A DNA stretch of 64,000 nt from Dioszegia crocea (GCA_001600615.1 BCKK01000003.1:28465-92464), one strand, 5' to 3'; shown: positions 21,682-33,014, counted from the stretch's first letter. Program-made: numbers and translations. The notes: generated from the letters alone by a model not told the origin.

Positions 21682-22548
21682 TCAATCCTCTCTCTCCCTC
21701 TTGACCGACTCCACCCTAGTCCCTGAGCCCTCACCTGACCCTTCTTCACCCCCGCTGACCGACTCCTCCTGGCTGACGTTGCCTCCTGATCCGCCACCGC
21801 GCTTCACCACCTGCCCCACTCCAGCCTCGACCGAACGACTGACTGTTCTAATGTGTCCACCCGTCATCCCCGCCCTACTACCTCCTCCCGCAACCCAACG
21901 ACCGTCTTCCAGCTTGACGCGTTTCGCCTCGGGTTCGTCATCCGGGGGATTGTGGGCTGGTCGGGGAGGAATCGGTGCAATAAGACGGTGTGGGATAGGC
22001 GCTGGAGGGTTCCGAGGTGCTGGGAGATGGATAGGGAGATTTGGGGCAGGCTCTAGGGGAAGAGGAGCGATGTTTGAGCGAGGGCCTGGTGGTGGAAGGG
22101 GATGAATTTGGCCAATATGAGGCTGCTGATGGGGCTGCAGCGGCTGCTGAGGTCGCAGCTCTCCCCAGGCATGTGTCGCCTGCTTCCCCATCACCCTGCT
22201 CTCTTCGATTCTACCCTGACCATCATACCTCCTCCTTCGCCTGACCTGTGCCGGAGGTTTGACAGTCGAAAAATGATTAGCGGCGTAGACCGACTCAACC
22301 GGGATGTTCAGTTCCCATGCTGTCGCGTCGGCCGCCATGTCAATGATGATTTGAAGGCAGTCGCGAGGAGGAGTATCTGCATCCCAATCTTCATCTATCC
22401 CTCCAAACCCGCCATACCCATCCCAATCATTATCTTCTAGATCCTCCCAATCATGGCGAGATTCCGCGTACGAAGTAGACAATCGAGCCATGTGGGCAAA
22501 GAGGTTGGCTCGTATCATGGCTTGGGTAAGCTGGACGGGAGCTTGCAT
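21682..22548 (-). CDS. Hypothetical protein with acidic N-terminus and proline-rich middle, 288 residues
   Basis: An open frame from MQAPVQLTQAMIRANLFAHM to VESVKRERED. The first 100 residues contain a helical start, an acidic Trp-rich stretch (HDWEDLEDNDWDGYGG) and DCLQIIIDMAADATAWELNI. The middle is proline- and glutamine-rich. The end has basic blocks (EAKRVKLEDGRW, a possible nuclear signal) and a Ser/Gly/Glu tail. No known domain. It could be a nuclear regulatory protein; this is inferred from composition only. Confidence 0.6.
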   Translation of the reverse strand: MQAPVQLTQAMIRANLFAHMARLSTSYAESRHDWEDLEDNDWDGYGGFGGIDEDWDADTPPRDCLQIIIDMAADATAWELNIPVESVYAANHFSTVKPPAQVRRRRRYDGQGRIEESRVMGKQATHAWGELRPQQPLQPHQQPHIGQIHPLPPPGPRSNIAPLPLEPAPNLPIHLPAPRNPPAPIPHRLIAPIPPRPAHNPPDDEPEAKRVKLEDGRWVAGGGSRAGMTGGHIRTVSRSVEAGVGQVVKRGGGSGGNVSQEESVSGGEEGSGEGSGTRVESVKRERED

Positions 22549-22912
22549 GGTGGGCAGCAGAGGTGGTGGTGGAGGAGTGTGGTAGGGTGCTTGTTGTAGT
22601 CGATGTTAAGTAGAGTCGATAGAGAGCCGATCTACGTCAAAGTTTCGTTGGGTTCGGCGCAAATCTGCGGTCAGGGGTAACATCTGAAACGGGGGTGGGG
22701 GGTCCTTTGAGTCTGCTATCCCGAAGTATGAGTGACCTCTGCAATCTGATGTCATTAGTCGCACTGCAGAAGAGGTCTGTACGATCATCCAAGCTCATCC
22801 TCAGCTGGCGATTCCCCTCAATTCCATCAGACGGTAATCCCGCGGGTCACAATCAGCCATGTTTCCCAAATCGTCCGTCCCATCTGTACAACTCTCAGTC
22901 ATCCATTTCCCA
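22549..22912. other. Promoter of the preceding gene and 3' end of the DUF962 gene
   Basis: No additional gene was seen. It contains CCACCACCACCTCTG-type low complexity near the start codon of the 288-residue gene. Confidence 0.35.
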
Positions 22913-23444
22913 TCAAACACTTCGCTGCAAAGACACCACCTCCCATGACATTCTGAAGTCACCTCGGAGCGAGTACAGAGGATACTGCCATGTTAGATTC
23001 TCTCCCATTGATAATTCACCTCACAAACTCACCTTGAAAGTAGCCGGCCTGTTCTTCTCCACAAAGAAGTGTCCGACCCAAGCGAATGCGTAACCCTGTA
23101 CCAGCGCCAAACCCAGCCATTTTGCCAACTCCCTGGATTGCAATCCCCATTTGGCAGCAAGTCGCGCTACCAGCAATTTGTCGTTCGATACCGCATTGAC
23201 GATCCGAGGAAGTAGAGAGAGGATGACTCTGCCATATATGGCTAGTGCGATAGAAGAGCCGGTCAGGTGAAAGATGCGATTGATCCGGGATGAGTGCTCG
23301 CCGAGATAGAAGGGGTAGAAAGACCTGGAGTCGTCAGCCGGGGGTATAGGGACTGAGATTGAAGACTCACTCGAAACTTTTGTAGGGCACTGGAGGGTGT
23401 GGTATGGGAGTGTACGACCGGTTTGCGACTGCTTTGGGGCTCAT
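22913..23444 (-). CDS. DUF962 / Mpo1-like membrane protein
   Basis: Three exons give about 145 residues: MSPKAVANRSYTPIPHPP..., then SFYPFYLGEHSSRINRIFHL, a hydrophobic segment (TGSSIALAIYGRVILSLLP), a second one (LGLALVQGYAFAWVGHFFVE) with KNRPATFKYPLYSLRGDF, and a short tail. The FYL-EHS and GHFFVEKNRPATF-YP motifs are the hallmarks of DUF962; the conserved His and Glu residues are thought to bind iron in yeast Mpo1, a dioxygenase in ER fatty-acid alpha-oxidation of phytosphingosine-derived chains. This copy is shorter than Mpo1 and closer to the compact eukaryotic DUF962 proteins, so the exact substrate is open. Confidence 0.85.
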
Positions 23445-23579
23445 AGTGGTTAGCTTAGTGTATGGTGTATAGAGCTCGACGATATACGCGCTTGCGGTCA
23501 GTTGTGCGGCACTTGCCGGTTAAAGATTTAGCCGGTGCCTTTTCCCCACCCGGGCCAATCCGAACGCGTCTACGCCCGC

Positions 23580-24083
23580 TCATACACTGTAGGTGAACTC
23601 TGGATCACTTGCCCATAGCTATAGCTCTCAGCTCACCATGATGTTGGGCACGTATGCAGAAACATAGCCATAGGTCCTCCAGAAACAGGTACTTGACCCT
23701 TCATCCGAGCCAATTTGGCGAAACCTTCCGCAAAGTTCAGGCTATGTGACGAGTGTGATGAGTGATCAACCTGCAGGGGATGTCAAGGTGATATCAAGGA
23801 GATGTGAAGATACTGGCTGAGCCAGTGACCTGAATGTTGACCAGAATACTCACGTCCAATTAGTCCGAGGATCAGTTGCGAGTCTGCTGGCAAGCTCATG
23901 TTTCGGAGGATATGGGGAGCTTGACACAAGAACCGACTTGAGCTAGGTGGTCAGATACTTACTCAATTCATCAGCTAGATGTCAGCCAATCAAGGTAGCG
24001 TCAGTAGCGTGGGTTAGCTTCTGACCTGTCAAATGAGGAAGCCGAGCTGCATTAGGGATCCCCTCTCTCTCGCTGGCCCCCAT
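23580..24083 (-). CDS. Possible small unrecognised protein, spliced
   Basis: Candidate exons carry the readings MGASEREGIPNAARLPHLTG, SSPYPPKHELASRLATDPRT and LNFAEGFAKLARMKGQVPVS, with the end ...PMAMFLHTCPTS. The second and third join in phase across GTGAGTATTC ... CACATAG. The first junction could not be made to fit a canonical intron, so the start is uncertain. The readings look protein-like but match no family I know. The gene would lie between EFM6 and the DUF962 gene on the same strand. Confidence 0.3.
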
Positions 24084-24195
24084 GCTGTTCGCAGTTTCTG
24101 CCCTCCCGCCGATCCCAAATATCAGTCCCTCTGAGACCCTCCAATTCCCATAGGCGACGGATTGAAGTGCCCGATCAAGACCTCCCCCATCTGAG

Positions 24196-25486
24196 CTATC
24201 GCCATCCCACCCATCCCACCCATCGACCCTTTGCGCCTCCATCCCAAAACCCCATCGATTCTTCGCTGAGCCGACTGATTGTCCAAGGTCCAGATGGATC
24301 GTTGAGCCATGTCTCCATGAATAGTGTGAGCTGAAGATGGGGAGGACGAGTCACCGCAATTGAAGAGAGGGATAAGGGGGATATCGAACAAGGAGAAGAG
24401 AGCGTCAGCGATGATTTTGCACGAAGGTCAAGGTCAACTCACAACATCAGGACTCCGTAGCTCAATCACCACCCAAACCACCGTCCGCCCTCCACTCGGA
24501 CAATATCGCACAAAGGTGTCAACCAGAGGCTGAACCAGCGATTCGTTGAAGATGCAATCTACCGCCAAAACCAGATCAAACGGCTCTTCCCCACTTTCCG
24601 CCTTCATCACCACTCCACTCCGCCGCTCCGCCGAGATATCCATCCAGTCAACCTCGTCAACCTTGACACGTCCCGGTTTCTGGTATGGCTTATCGTCGAC
24701 ACGACTCGCGGTATTGGTCAGACCATTCAGATCGAGGTTTCGCTGAATCAGACGGAGATTTTCGAATCGGTCGCTGGCGATGTAAGAAGCACAAAGAGGG
24801 CCGAGGAGGATGCCGAGGAGACCGGTACCTGATCCGAGTTCTAGTATGCGGGCAGAAGCGAGTTTGTCGGGTTGAAGAAGTGGGGAGGGGAATGAAGAGG
24901 GGAAAGCGTTTTGAGTGAGGATATGGCGTGCGAGGTGTAGACTGGGTGGTTAGCTATGATCTGGAGTCTAAAGTAGCCGTCAAAGCCGACATACCTGCTT
25001 CGCCATAGGACGCTGCCTGTTCAGTCAGCAATTTGCACATCACGACCAGGGGGCAAAAACTCACCTGTGTCACCCTTACTTGCCTTGAGCATATGCAGAT
25101 CCTGCTGGAGCTGTACAGATACAGTCCTACTCTCCGCCCTGGTGGCTACCGCAGTATTCCGCTTTGACCGCCCCTTTGCTGGTTTCGATTGAGGATCCGC
25201 GTTAGGGATAGCTGGGGCAGATAGTTCCAGCTCCAGCTTCAGGATAGACTGTGTAGCATCGAGGTACCCCAATCCACCTGTCGATTCGCCCGATTGCTCG
25301 GTGGCTGACGTTATCGTCGCCAAAGTCATATATAGCTCCATGATCTGCAAGTCTTAGCGGGGCCAAAGTCGTAACAAAGCTCGGTCTTACTTCTTCATCA
25401 GCATCGAGAACTTCGACCGATCCAGGCGGGAAGTTGAAGAGCCCATTGGGACAGAGAGGCACGTCGGTATCTTCGGTATCGGACAT
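24196..25486 (-). CDS. EFM6: Protein-lysine methyltransferase of the METTL21/Efm6 type
   Basis: Five exons give about 360 residues. The N-terminal part (MSDTEDTDVPLCPNGLFNFP) is acidic and variable. The Rossmann methyltransferase core shows the SAM-binding motif ILELGSGTGLLGILLGPLCA, then FDLVLAVDCIFNESLVQPLV, the motif used by this family around the substrate-lysine pocket, and ESMGFWDGGAKGRWV near the end. Yeast Efm6 methylates a lysine of translation elongation factor 1A. The family assignment is sound; the exact target is inferred. The last intron (about 24450-24325) joins SPDVV to LTLFMETWLNDPSGPW. Confidence 0.75.
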
Positions 25487-25724
25487 TGTGGCTTGAGCAT
25501 GTTGATGGGCAGAATGACAATGGGTGAAAATTTGACGCGAAGGAGCGGGCGAGATCCGAACTCCAAAATTCTGAAGGTTTGGACAATTCGATGCAGAATG
25601 AGTTCCCGATAGGCAAACCTCTGTCGATTATGATAGATAAGATGTAGTGGAAGGTAAGGAGTGCCAATGGAGGCGGAAAATCAACTCTGAATGCTGCCGG
25701 CATGCCGAGACAAGCTCATCTCGG

Positions 25725-25907
25725 CGGACCCACCGCCAAAAAAGACCCATCGTCTTGAAAAGTTCTCCACGCCCTCAATAGTTGAGGGAATCGGGTATGG
25801 TTGCTCCTGGACGATAGAGGGAACCCTAAGGTACACTCTACGCCAAAAAGAAATGGCAGGGAGGGCTCAGCTTGTCCTCCAGGCGCCTCCTTTCCCAAAA
25901 CATAGAT
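25725..25907 (-). repeat. 3' flank of tRNA-Ile copy 1, shared with copy 2
   Basis: Downstream of the tRNA on its own strand about 180 bp match the flank of the other tRNA-Ile (39445-39625): ATCTATGTTTTGG, CCCTGCCATTTCTTTTTGG, the tagagtgtaccttagggt/gaagtgtaccctagggt pair, CTCTATC, TACCCGATTCC, ACTATTGAGGGC and CTTTTCAAGA. The 5' flanks do not match. Confidence 0.65.
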
Positions 25908-26004
25908 GTTCAGTAGCGGGGTCGAACCGCTGACCGCTGCATGAACAGGCTAATGATCTCAAGGATTATTAGTACAGTACTCTAACCAACTGAGCTAACC
26001 GAAC
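25908..26004 (-). tRNA. tRNA-Ile (anticodon AAT) with a 24-nt intron, copy 1
   Basis: On the minus strand the acceptor arm GTTCGGT pairs with ACTGAAC, the D arm is GCTC-GAGT, the anticodon stem CTGTA pairs with TGCAG around a CTAATA/A loop that exposes AAT, and the T arm is AGCGG-TTCGACC-CCGCT. The intron of 24 nt sits at the canonical position one base 3' of the anticodon. Mature length is 73 nt without CCA. It lies upstream of EFM6 on the same strand. Confidence 0.92.
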
Positions 26005-26011
26005 GTTTGTC

Positions 26012-26496
26012 ATGTCTTCGGGCCCTGTCGGCGACGTATATGAAGGCCGACAGGGTCTGGGAGGGCTTCGGGAAGATTTTGAGATGGGTCCGAGGCAAAT
26101 GTCTTTTTGGGACCGGATCTACCTCTGCTTCGCTTTCTTTCTCGTATCTGCTGCTGCGCTACACCTCAGCGATAACCTAGGCGAAGTATGGAGCCTGTAG
26201 GTGGCAAGATGAGTGTTTTGTGGCCGATTGAATGAGTGTGGCACTTGCAATGATGGCGAGGACTGGGGGTGTTTCAGATTTCAGTTCCGGCGGAGATTGA
26301 TTTCGCCACGGAACATCCGGCGGTCTATCATACCAGTCTTCAGAGTACAACGTCTGGTATGTGCCTGCACACAATCTACCCATACATGTTCCATGCATCA
26401 CCGATGAAAGCAGAATTACACCTCGGCCTTGAGGGACCTCGATTCGAGAGTACGTTTCAGATCATCATTTGGGACAAGTGGGCTCCCGTTGCATGA
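26012..26496 (+). CDS. Small single-pass membrane or secreted protein, 130 residues
   Basis: Exon 1 (26012-26185) reads MSSGPVGDVYEGRQGLGGLR and then a hydrophobic segment, IYLCFAFFLVSAAALHLS. A 92-nt intron (GTATGG ... TTTCAG, 26186-26277) joins in phase to ISVPAEIDFATEHPAVYH..., ending FQIIIWDKWAPVA and TGA at 26494-26496. One transmembrane helix near residue 40 leaves a C-terminal domain of about 75 residues rich in aromatic and acidic residues. The start codon lies only 7 bp from the end of the tRNA on the other strand. No family is recognised. Confidence 0.5.
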
Positions 26497-26985
26497 AGAG
26501 CCTCGCCGGGTACTATCTATAGGCCGTGATACTGCACTACCTTCTGCTACACCGTCTCGGTACTCAAAGGGTTGCATTATACTTGCCACAAGCCTGTCAG
26601 AGCAGGACGGACAAGGGAGGGCTCTACAGCTTTCGGCCGAGCCTCGGCCCGAAGCTCGCCCACCACGTGGTCAGGGAGCTTCTCTTTGAAGGCATGAACC
26701 AGCTCATCTACGAGTATACAGAACACCATGCACACTGCTATCAGGTTAGAGGGCAGGGCCATGCAGCTCTATCAGCCCAGGTGCCCGCCTAGAAGATGAA
26801 AGAATTGGATCCCTGCGACACCCAAAATCTGCTCCACATGACACCCCGGCTCCTCCGACCGGCATCCGGGCGAAGCCCGAGGGCTAGCCTTAGGACGACT
26901 TGCTATCACTCTCATACACCTTGCTTAGCATCTCAACAACCGACATCTCAACATCAGCCTTAGTACCACTTGAGATCACGCGAAA
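26497..26985. other. Upstream region of the amidohydrolase gene, CGG-rich
   Basis: No gene is supported. Within 26840-26890 there are several CGG/CCG triplets (CCCCGGCTCCTCCGACCGG, CATCCGGGCGAAGCCCGAGG), including the inverted repeat CGGGC-gaa-GCCCG. These are the kind of sites recognised by Zn(II)2Cys6 factors, one of which is encoded nearby. Confidence 0.35.
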
Positions 26986-28786
26986 ATGACGACTACACGC
27001 CGCTGGACAGCTCCCGAAACCTACACCCCGAAAGCGCCGCCGAAGGGTGATATCAACAGCATCCCATGGCAACTAGAAACAGCTCAGCCTTTGGTCTTCA
27101 AAGGTGAGTACTCAGTCTGACCCTTTTAAGCGCTTAGCTGATGTAACAGATGCCAATGTTGTGGACGCGGCGGAGAATCGCGTTCACCAGGGCATGACGG
27201 TAGTCATTGAGGACGGTCACTTTTCGCAGGTGCTGAATGCGAGCGAGGCTGCATCTTTCACTCCGCCCAAGAATGCACGAGTCATCGATATGCGTGGACT
27301 GTATCTCTGTCCGGGATTGATTGATTGCCGTGAGTTATCTCAACGGTGCTAGACCCGAGCTCATGCCTCAGACGTACACGTCAATTGGTCGGACGGTCGT
27401 CCAGCTACTGGATATGTCGACCATCAGCTTCGAGCAACGTACACTCTGAAGAGCATGCTCGCTCGGGGTTTCACGACTGTCCGGGATGTGGTGAGTTTCT
27501 CGTCTTCACTCCGAATTCGCGCTGACCACGTAGGGAGGTGCCAACATCTTCCAGAAAGAAGGTACGCAAATGCGCGGGCAGAGCTGACCATCAGCGATCG
27601 ATCAATGGCTGACACCTGGACCAAGGCTTTTCCAAGGTGGCGACATCTGTGAGTCGTCTGCTGCATCTATCAAAGTCCGGAGCTGACTCAGCAGTGAGCC
27701 AAACAGGTGGCCATGGTGACTTTAGGCCCCGTGAAGCTCCCTCTCATAGCCTCTGTTGCGCTCCTCATATCGACTTCTGCACTCTTGCCGATGGAGTAGA
27801 TGGCGTTACTGTTGCTACAAGAGAGATGATACGCAAGGGCGCACAGCACATCAAGGTGAGCAATAGCTTAGTAATTTACTGACCGCAGATCTGTACTTCT
27901 GGCGGAGTGTCAAGTCCAACTGGTGAGCGACCCTTCTTCGGCGCTGACAAGTTGACAAGCTGGAGGGTGTGCAATTCACCCCTGAGGAGATCAGAGCGAT
28001 TGTTGGAGTCGCCAAAGACATGAGAGCAACTCTAGTCACGGCACACGCTTATACTTCCGAGGCGGTGCGTCGGGCGGTGGACAATGGTGTGCGGGGGATA
28101 GAGCATGGGAATCTTATCGATCGTGATACCGCTAAACTGCTCGGTACGTCCTGAATCTGGTCCAGTGACTGATTGAACAGCTTCTACCGGCACTTTCCTC
28201 ACCCCGACGCTGATGATCTCAACAGTCAAAGGTCGAGCCCCTTGGAACGAGACGCTGCCTGGGTACATGCGGGAGAAGAACGCTATGGTCAGAGATGCTG
28301 GACGGCGGGCTCTGCAGATTGCTGAGGAGGAGGGTGTGATCGTCTGTTTTGGTAAGTTGCCGTTTGCGAGCTTTGCGCCAATGCTGACTGGCAGGCACCG
28401 ATTTGACAAATGGGTGAGTACTTCATAAGGTGGAGCTAACTTGTAGTACCGGCTACCTCCAAAGCGAGGAAGTGAGTGCAGTCAGGGTTCACCCGCTGAT
28501 ATCATAGTTCACTCAAAGACACGCGCTCGTACCCTCCCACCGTGTCGTCGCCCACGCTACTGTCAATGGCGCCAAACAGCTAGGCGATGACAAGCTGGGA
28601 TCTATTCGTGTAGGAGCCTATGGTGACTGCCTTATCCTGGCCGCCAACCCACTCGAAGATTGCAGAGTGCTGGACAGTGGGAAAGATGGGATTTGGGGAG
28701 TGGTCAAGGAGGGTCGGGTGGTGGTTGCTCGTAGCGAGATTGCGGATCAGGTCACTATAGACGTAGTATTAGCCGTTGGGGAATAG
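26986..28786 (+). CDS. Metal-dependent amidohydrolase (imidazolonepropionase / prolidase-like branch)
   Basis: About ten exons give roughly 430 residues. The N-terminal part has DANVVDAAENRVHQGMTVVI, typical of the small beta domain; the core begins CPGLIDCHVHV, with the HxH metal pair, then FTTVRDVGGAN, TGGHGDFR, KICTSGGVSSP (candidate bridging-lysine strand), VTAHAY and GIEHGNLID (further metal His), and FGTDL (the catalytic Asp). The C-terminal end is LGSIRVGAYGDCLILAANPL. All metal ligands appear present. The family hydrolyses amide or ester bonds in cyclic or dipeptide-like substrates; the precise substrate is unknown. The regulator and permease immediately downstream suggest uptake and breakdown of one nitrogen compound. 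Confidence 0.85.
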
Positions 28787-28911
28787 GCTCTAAGAGATGC
28801 ACAAAAAATCAGTCACTACTTTGCCCATGTACAAGTGCCACAGGGCCATTAGCGCATCTTGGTCTAAATCCAAATGTCAATTCCCGCCCGTCGCGTTGCA
28901 CATCATGCATC

Positions 28912-30998
28912 ATGTCTCGCTCACTTATTGCTTGTCTATCTTGCCGCAAATCAAAGATCCGTTGTGATGGAGCTACACCTTGTAAGCGGTGAGTAAAAGC
29001 TCTGCCCATACTGATCATCAGATGTCGACGCTCCGAACTGGAATGCATATACAACAACCCCAAAGCTGCCCGAATCCGACGCGAATCCACCGAGGAGGTG
29101 GCAGAGGGTTCCCTTGAACATCACTCCCAAATACTAGCCGAGCATAACTCCGCACTCACTGCTATCCTTACTCGACTAGGCCTCACTGCTGAGCTTGCTG
29201 CTCTGTCCAGCGCAAATGGCGAACAATCACCATCGGCCGAACTCCAGCCAATACAGCGGACTATCCACCATCAGCCCGTCTCTCGTCCCTACCTCAATCC
29301 CTCTCAGCAGGCCGATCCTATTCCCCCTCCTCTCCCCTTTCTTACCCTATCATCCGGCCTTATCGAGAGCGGAATTATCAATCTAGAGCAGGCAAATGTC
29401 TTCTTCCAGCAATATCGGACTCATTCCTCTTCCCGCCTCGCAACTCTTCTTCCAGTGGAGTACCTCCCTATCGAGCCCTGCCTCCTCCGCGATGTCATCC
29501 TTACCCTCGGTGTCAGATCTTGTCTCTCCGCAGAGACAGAAGACCTTCACAAAACCTGCATGGCGTTCACTCGACATCGGATCATTACATCGGGAGCCGT
29601 CTCGCTGGATGACGTCAATGCGGGAATGATGTTCAGTCAGTGGTACTCGGACCATCGCATGTGTCGGATGGTGCTAGGGTGGGCGATGGAGCTAGGATTG
29701 CAGCACTCTGCATCAGCTTTCAGGGCATTTAGATTGGACGAGGGGATCAGCGATGCGGCAGAATCGCGCAGAAGGGCGGAAACGGTGGTGAAGCGGTTGA
29801 GAATATGGATGTCTTGCTGTTCCGCCGAGATGATGTGAGTAGTGGCTGGTGGTGAAGCTGACTATAGAATGTGCCTGATGTCTGGCCTCCCAACATCAGC
29901 TCCATCGATTACTTTCGCCCTGCAAGAATCCAGCGGATGGCTCTTCCCTCCCCCCAACTCTGTCAAAACTCCTCATGACATTGTCCTCGCTTCCTACCTC
30001 ACCGACTTTGACTTCCGGCTTGTCTCCTACGTTCAACTCTGGTCCCTCATTGTTCAATACCGCGAGTCTCTGCCGTTCTCACCCACCGACCCTTCTGACA
30101 ACATGGAGATGGATGGGCGTTGGGATCAGCTACTTGCGGAGTACACTGGCTACTTGGATGTTTGGGCTACTCGTTGGCATGCTGGCTTAGGTATGCTGTC
30201 CTACAATTCTCTCAATCACGCTGATTTCTCAGATCCGGAAACCCGCACAGATGTTCTGGGCGATCCCAGCATCAAGTCTTCCCAGGCGGTGATGGACCGG
30301 CACCGCCTAAAGGTCATTCTTGCCTATGCTCGATGGTAAGTTGACCATAAGCTTTCGCTGACCTCAGCTACATGCACTCGTTTGGTCTTCGCAGAGTCAG
30401 CTCTGTCCAATCCGATCCTCTCGAATCTGCATCTTACGCTGTCCGTGTTGCGGCCAACTCAGCTCTCGATGTGATACGTTGGTCCCTCGAAACCAAGCTA
30501 TACCAGACTGCTCTGAACTCTTCAATGGTATGTTCTGCTTTAACCAAGCTGACGTATAGGAGTACATGCTTCACAATTCCGTCGGTTTTTGCCTGGACTA
30601 CATATCAGCTGCTCTCGCGTACGCACCAGCCGCTGCGTTCACTGAAGATATGGCACCAGTCATTCAGAGTTTGGCGGCGATTTTAGGGGATCTGAAAGAA
30701 GCAGGGATGGACGATGGACTGCGAGTCTCGAAGAGCAAAGTCAATACGCTCGCGGGTCAGATAGGGATTGCTCAGACGGGCAAGTCTCATTTGCTCAGTA
30801 TTCGCTATTCGCTTACAATGTACAGCTGGAACATTCAATCTCGATAACTTTGACTTTGGCCCGCCTGCTGCTGGCCCAAGCACAGGAGCGGCGCTGAACG
30901 AAGAGAGCTTTGCGTCATTGGCGGGGATGGTTGATGTCGCCTCGTTCTGGCTACAGACGGATCTGGACGATTCTGGATTCTGGAATCCTGGTGTGTAG
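28912..30998 (+). CDS. Zn(II)2Cys6 transcription factor
   Basis: The start MSRSLIACLSCRKSKIRCDG carries the zinc cluster: C-x2-C-x6-C-x5-C-x2-C-x6-C, completed after the first intron (28989-29021) by CKRCRRSELEC. A short linker leads to LEHHSQILAEHNSALTAILT, a likely dimerisation helix, and then a long middle region with weak similarity to the fungal_trans domain. The end is ...SGFWNPGV. There are six introns; the last (30780-30825) has a GC donor (GCAAGT) instead of GT. The gene starts 125 bp after the amidohydrolase stop on the same strand and is convergent with the permease, with stops 79 bp apart. A role in controlling its two neighbours is inferred from position. Confidence 0.88.
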
Positions 30999-31077
30999 GA
31001 ATCTACAAGATGCATTCTGTTAACCCGAATCGGACTGATACTACTATTCTCCAGTTGACTAACAATACCAACCCCTT

Positions 31078-33014
31078 CTACAAGACATACCTGACAGTCA
31101 GCCTAGAAGACAATTGACTCACCTGAAGTGTAGGTTCTCCTTCTCAGTCATACCTCTCATCCCGTTGTCGGCTGCAATACTCTCGATCGCCGGGCCATAC
31201 AGCTTGTCCCTGCTCTTATTCTCGCGCCACATCTATGGTGTCAGCGAGGATCCGGGGAAAGATGAATCCAACTTACGTAGACCCATAAGAGGCAGTGGCA
31301 GATGGTCTTGAGGATGTAGCCAGCCATCATACAGATCGCAGCGGTGCGGTAGAGTGGAGCTTCTGTCTCGAGAGCGGTAAGGGGACCAACTGAGATGTCA
31401 GCTGGAGCTCAGTAGAGATTAGAGTAGACTAACCAGCATTGCCAACGCAATATGCAATGAAGACGCATGATGACACCACGATCCGCTTGGAGTAAGACCC
31501 GATGTTGGAGGAGATCATGACCAGGCCCATGGTAAAGCCAATGGATTGTAGACTGATTGTCAGCTCTGATCTCACATGTACTTACTTGACAAGCCAGAAC
31601 CCAATCAGCCGTCCCCAGGTGTACTGCGTCGTAAAGGGTAGGAACGCCATTAAAGCTGTACCAAAGACACAGATGACATTGCCGATGGTCATCATGAGGA
31701 GTCGAGTGTTGGCCCAACGAGAAGCGACAAAGCCTGACACAAGCAGGGCGAAGACCTGCAAGGAGCGACCGGCACAATCAAGGAGTGCGGCGTTGAAGGT
31801 CGAGTATCCCAACCCTTTGATGATGGTACCCGAGAAGTTGGTAAGGACGCCGTTAGGGACGGAAGAGCCGAACATAGCGAGGGATAAGAGCCAGCTGAAA
31901 GGTCAGCACAGATCCCCACTTGAGCTTACTTCTTCGGGTCCAGCAAAGCTTCTCGCCCATGAGCCCAATTGAAGTCGATAGTCTTGACACCCACACCGGA
32001 CGAAGCGACACGAGCTACAGCCAAGAGCCGGTCTTCTTTGTTGAGCCATCGAGCGTTGCTGGGGCCGTCGGCCATGAAGAACCAAAGGAAGATGCCTAGA
32101 GCGGAAGTGACGGATCCGAGGATGTAGAAGATGAGTTTCCAGCGGGGAGTGGGCTCATCGCTCATCTGATTGTCAGCTGTGTCTCATTGATATAGAGTGG
32201 ACTTACGAAGGTGATACCGGCAGCCATCAAAGATCCCTAGATCGTGTCAGCGCTGAATGCTTGATGAGGAAAGAGACTTACAACCATGCCCCCGATACCA
32301 TTCGCTGAGTACCAGATAGTCTGTCGCAAAGGGATCTCATTCCTCTTGTACCACCAAGCAGTCATGAGGGATAGACCAGGGGTGACGGCGGACTCGAAGA
32401 CGCCCAAGAGGAACCGAGTGATCATGACGTGGGTGAAGTTTTTAGACCAGACCATCACCAGCACCATGAGACCCCAGATCGTGGCTGTGGTACCCATGAT
32501 GCGGCCAGCATGGTATCGGCCGAGGAGGAAGGACCAGAATGGTTGAGACACGAGATAACCACTGAAGATGTCAGCGGTATCGACGATGCTGGCTTACATG
32601 TAGAAGATTGCCGCTCCCAACGAGTATTGATTCCCGCTCATGCCCATAGCCGCCTGGATGTCAGCGCTACCTACAGGAAAGACCTACCTCCATACCGAAG
32701 ACCTTAGCATAGTTCAGAGCCGTCTTATCCATGAACTGAAGCGTTTGAGTAAGCAAGAACAGGGGGAGAATGAACATGTCAATCTTCCTCCTGATACGCT
32801 TGTTCTGCTCGGGAGTCTGGCCGTTAGCGACGACTCTTCACAGATGAGAGAAACTTACGATCTCACCGAGAGCCTTAGACTCCTCGTATGCGGCTAAGCC
32901 GACATTGGTATCGTCCTCTTTAGCTGTGACGGCGAATTCGGAAGTCTTGAAATCCCCCTTCTCCCCATCGTCCAGAACAGCTTTCTCGTTGATAGTAGGG
33001 TTGTAAGGTGTCAT
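31078..33014 (-). CDS. Major-facilitator permease of the Dal5 / anion:cation symporter family
   Basis: Multi-exon gene of about 500 residues starting MTPYNPTINEKAVLDDGEKG with a hydrophilic tail. The first membrane segment region reads RKIDMFILPLFLLTQTLQFM-DKTALNYAKVFGM, the classic Dal5 motif. Later come LLGVFESAVTPGLSLMTAWW, YSANGIGGMV, EDRLLAVARVASSGVGVKT and GYSTFNAALLDCAGRSLQVF. The last exons encode MWRENKSRDKLYGPAIES and a short YVL end. Members carry allantoate, ureidosuccinate, nicotinate, pantothenate, biotin or dipeptides across the plasma membrane. Together with the adjacent amidohydrolase this points to uptake of an amide-containing organic anion; the substrate is not readable from sequence. 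Confidence 0.88.

Noticed and set aside
26837..26890. Transcription terminator hairpin before the amidohydrolase
   Set aside because: The GC inverted repeat has no T-run and lies in a eukaryotic promoter; zinc-cluster sites are a better reading.
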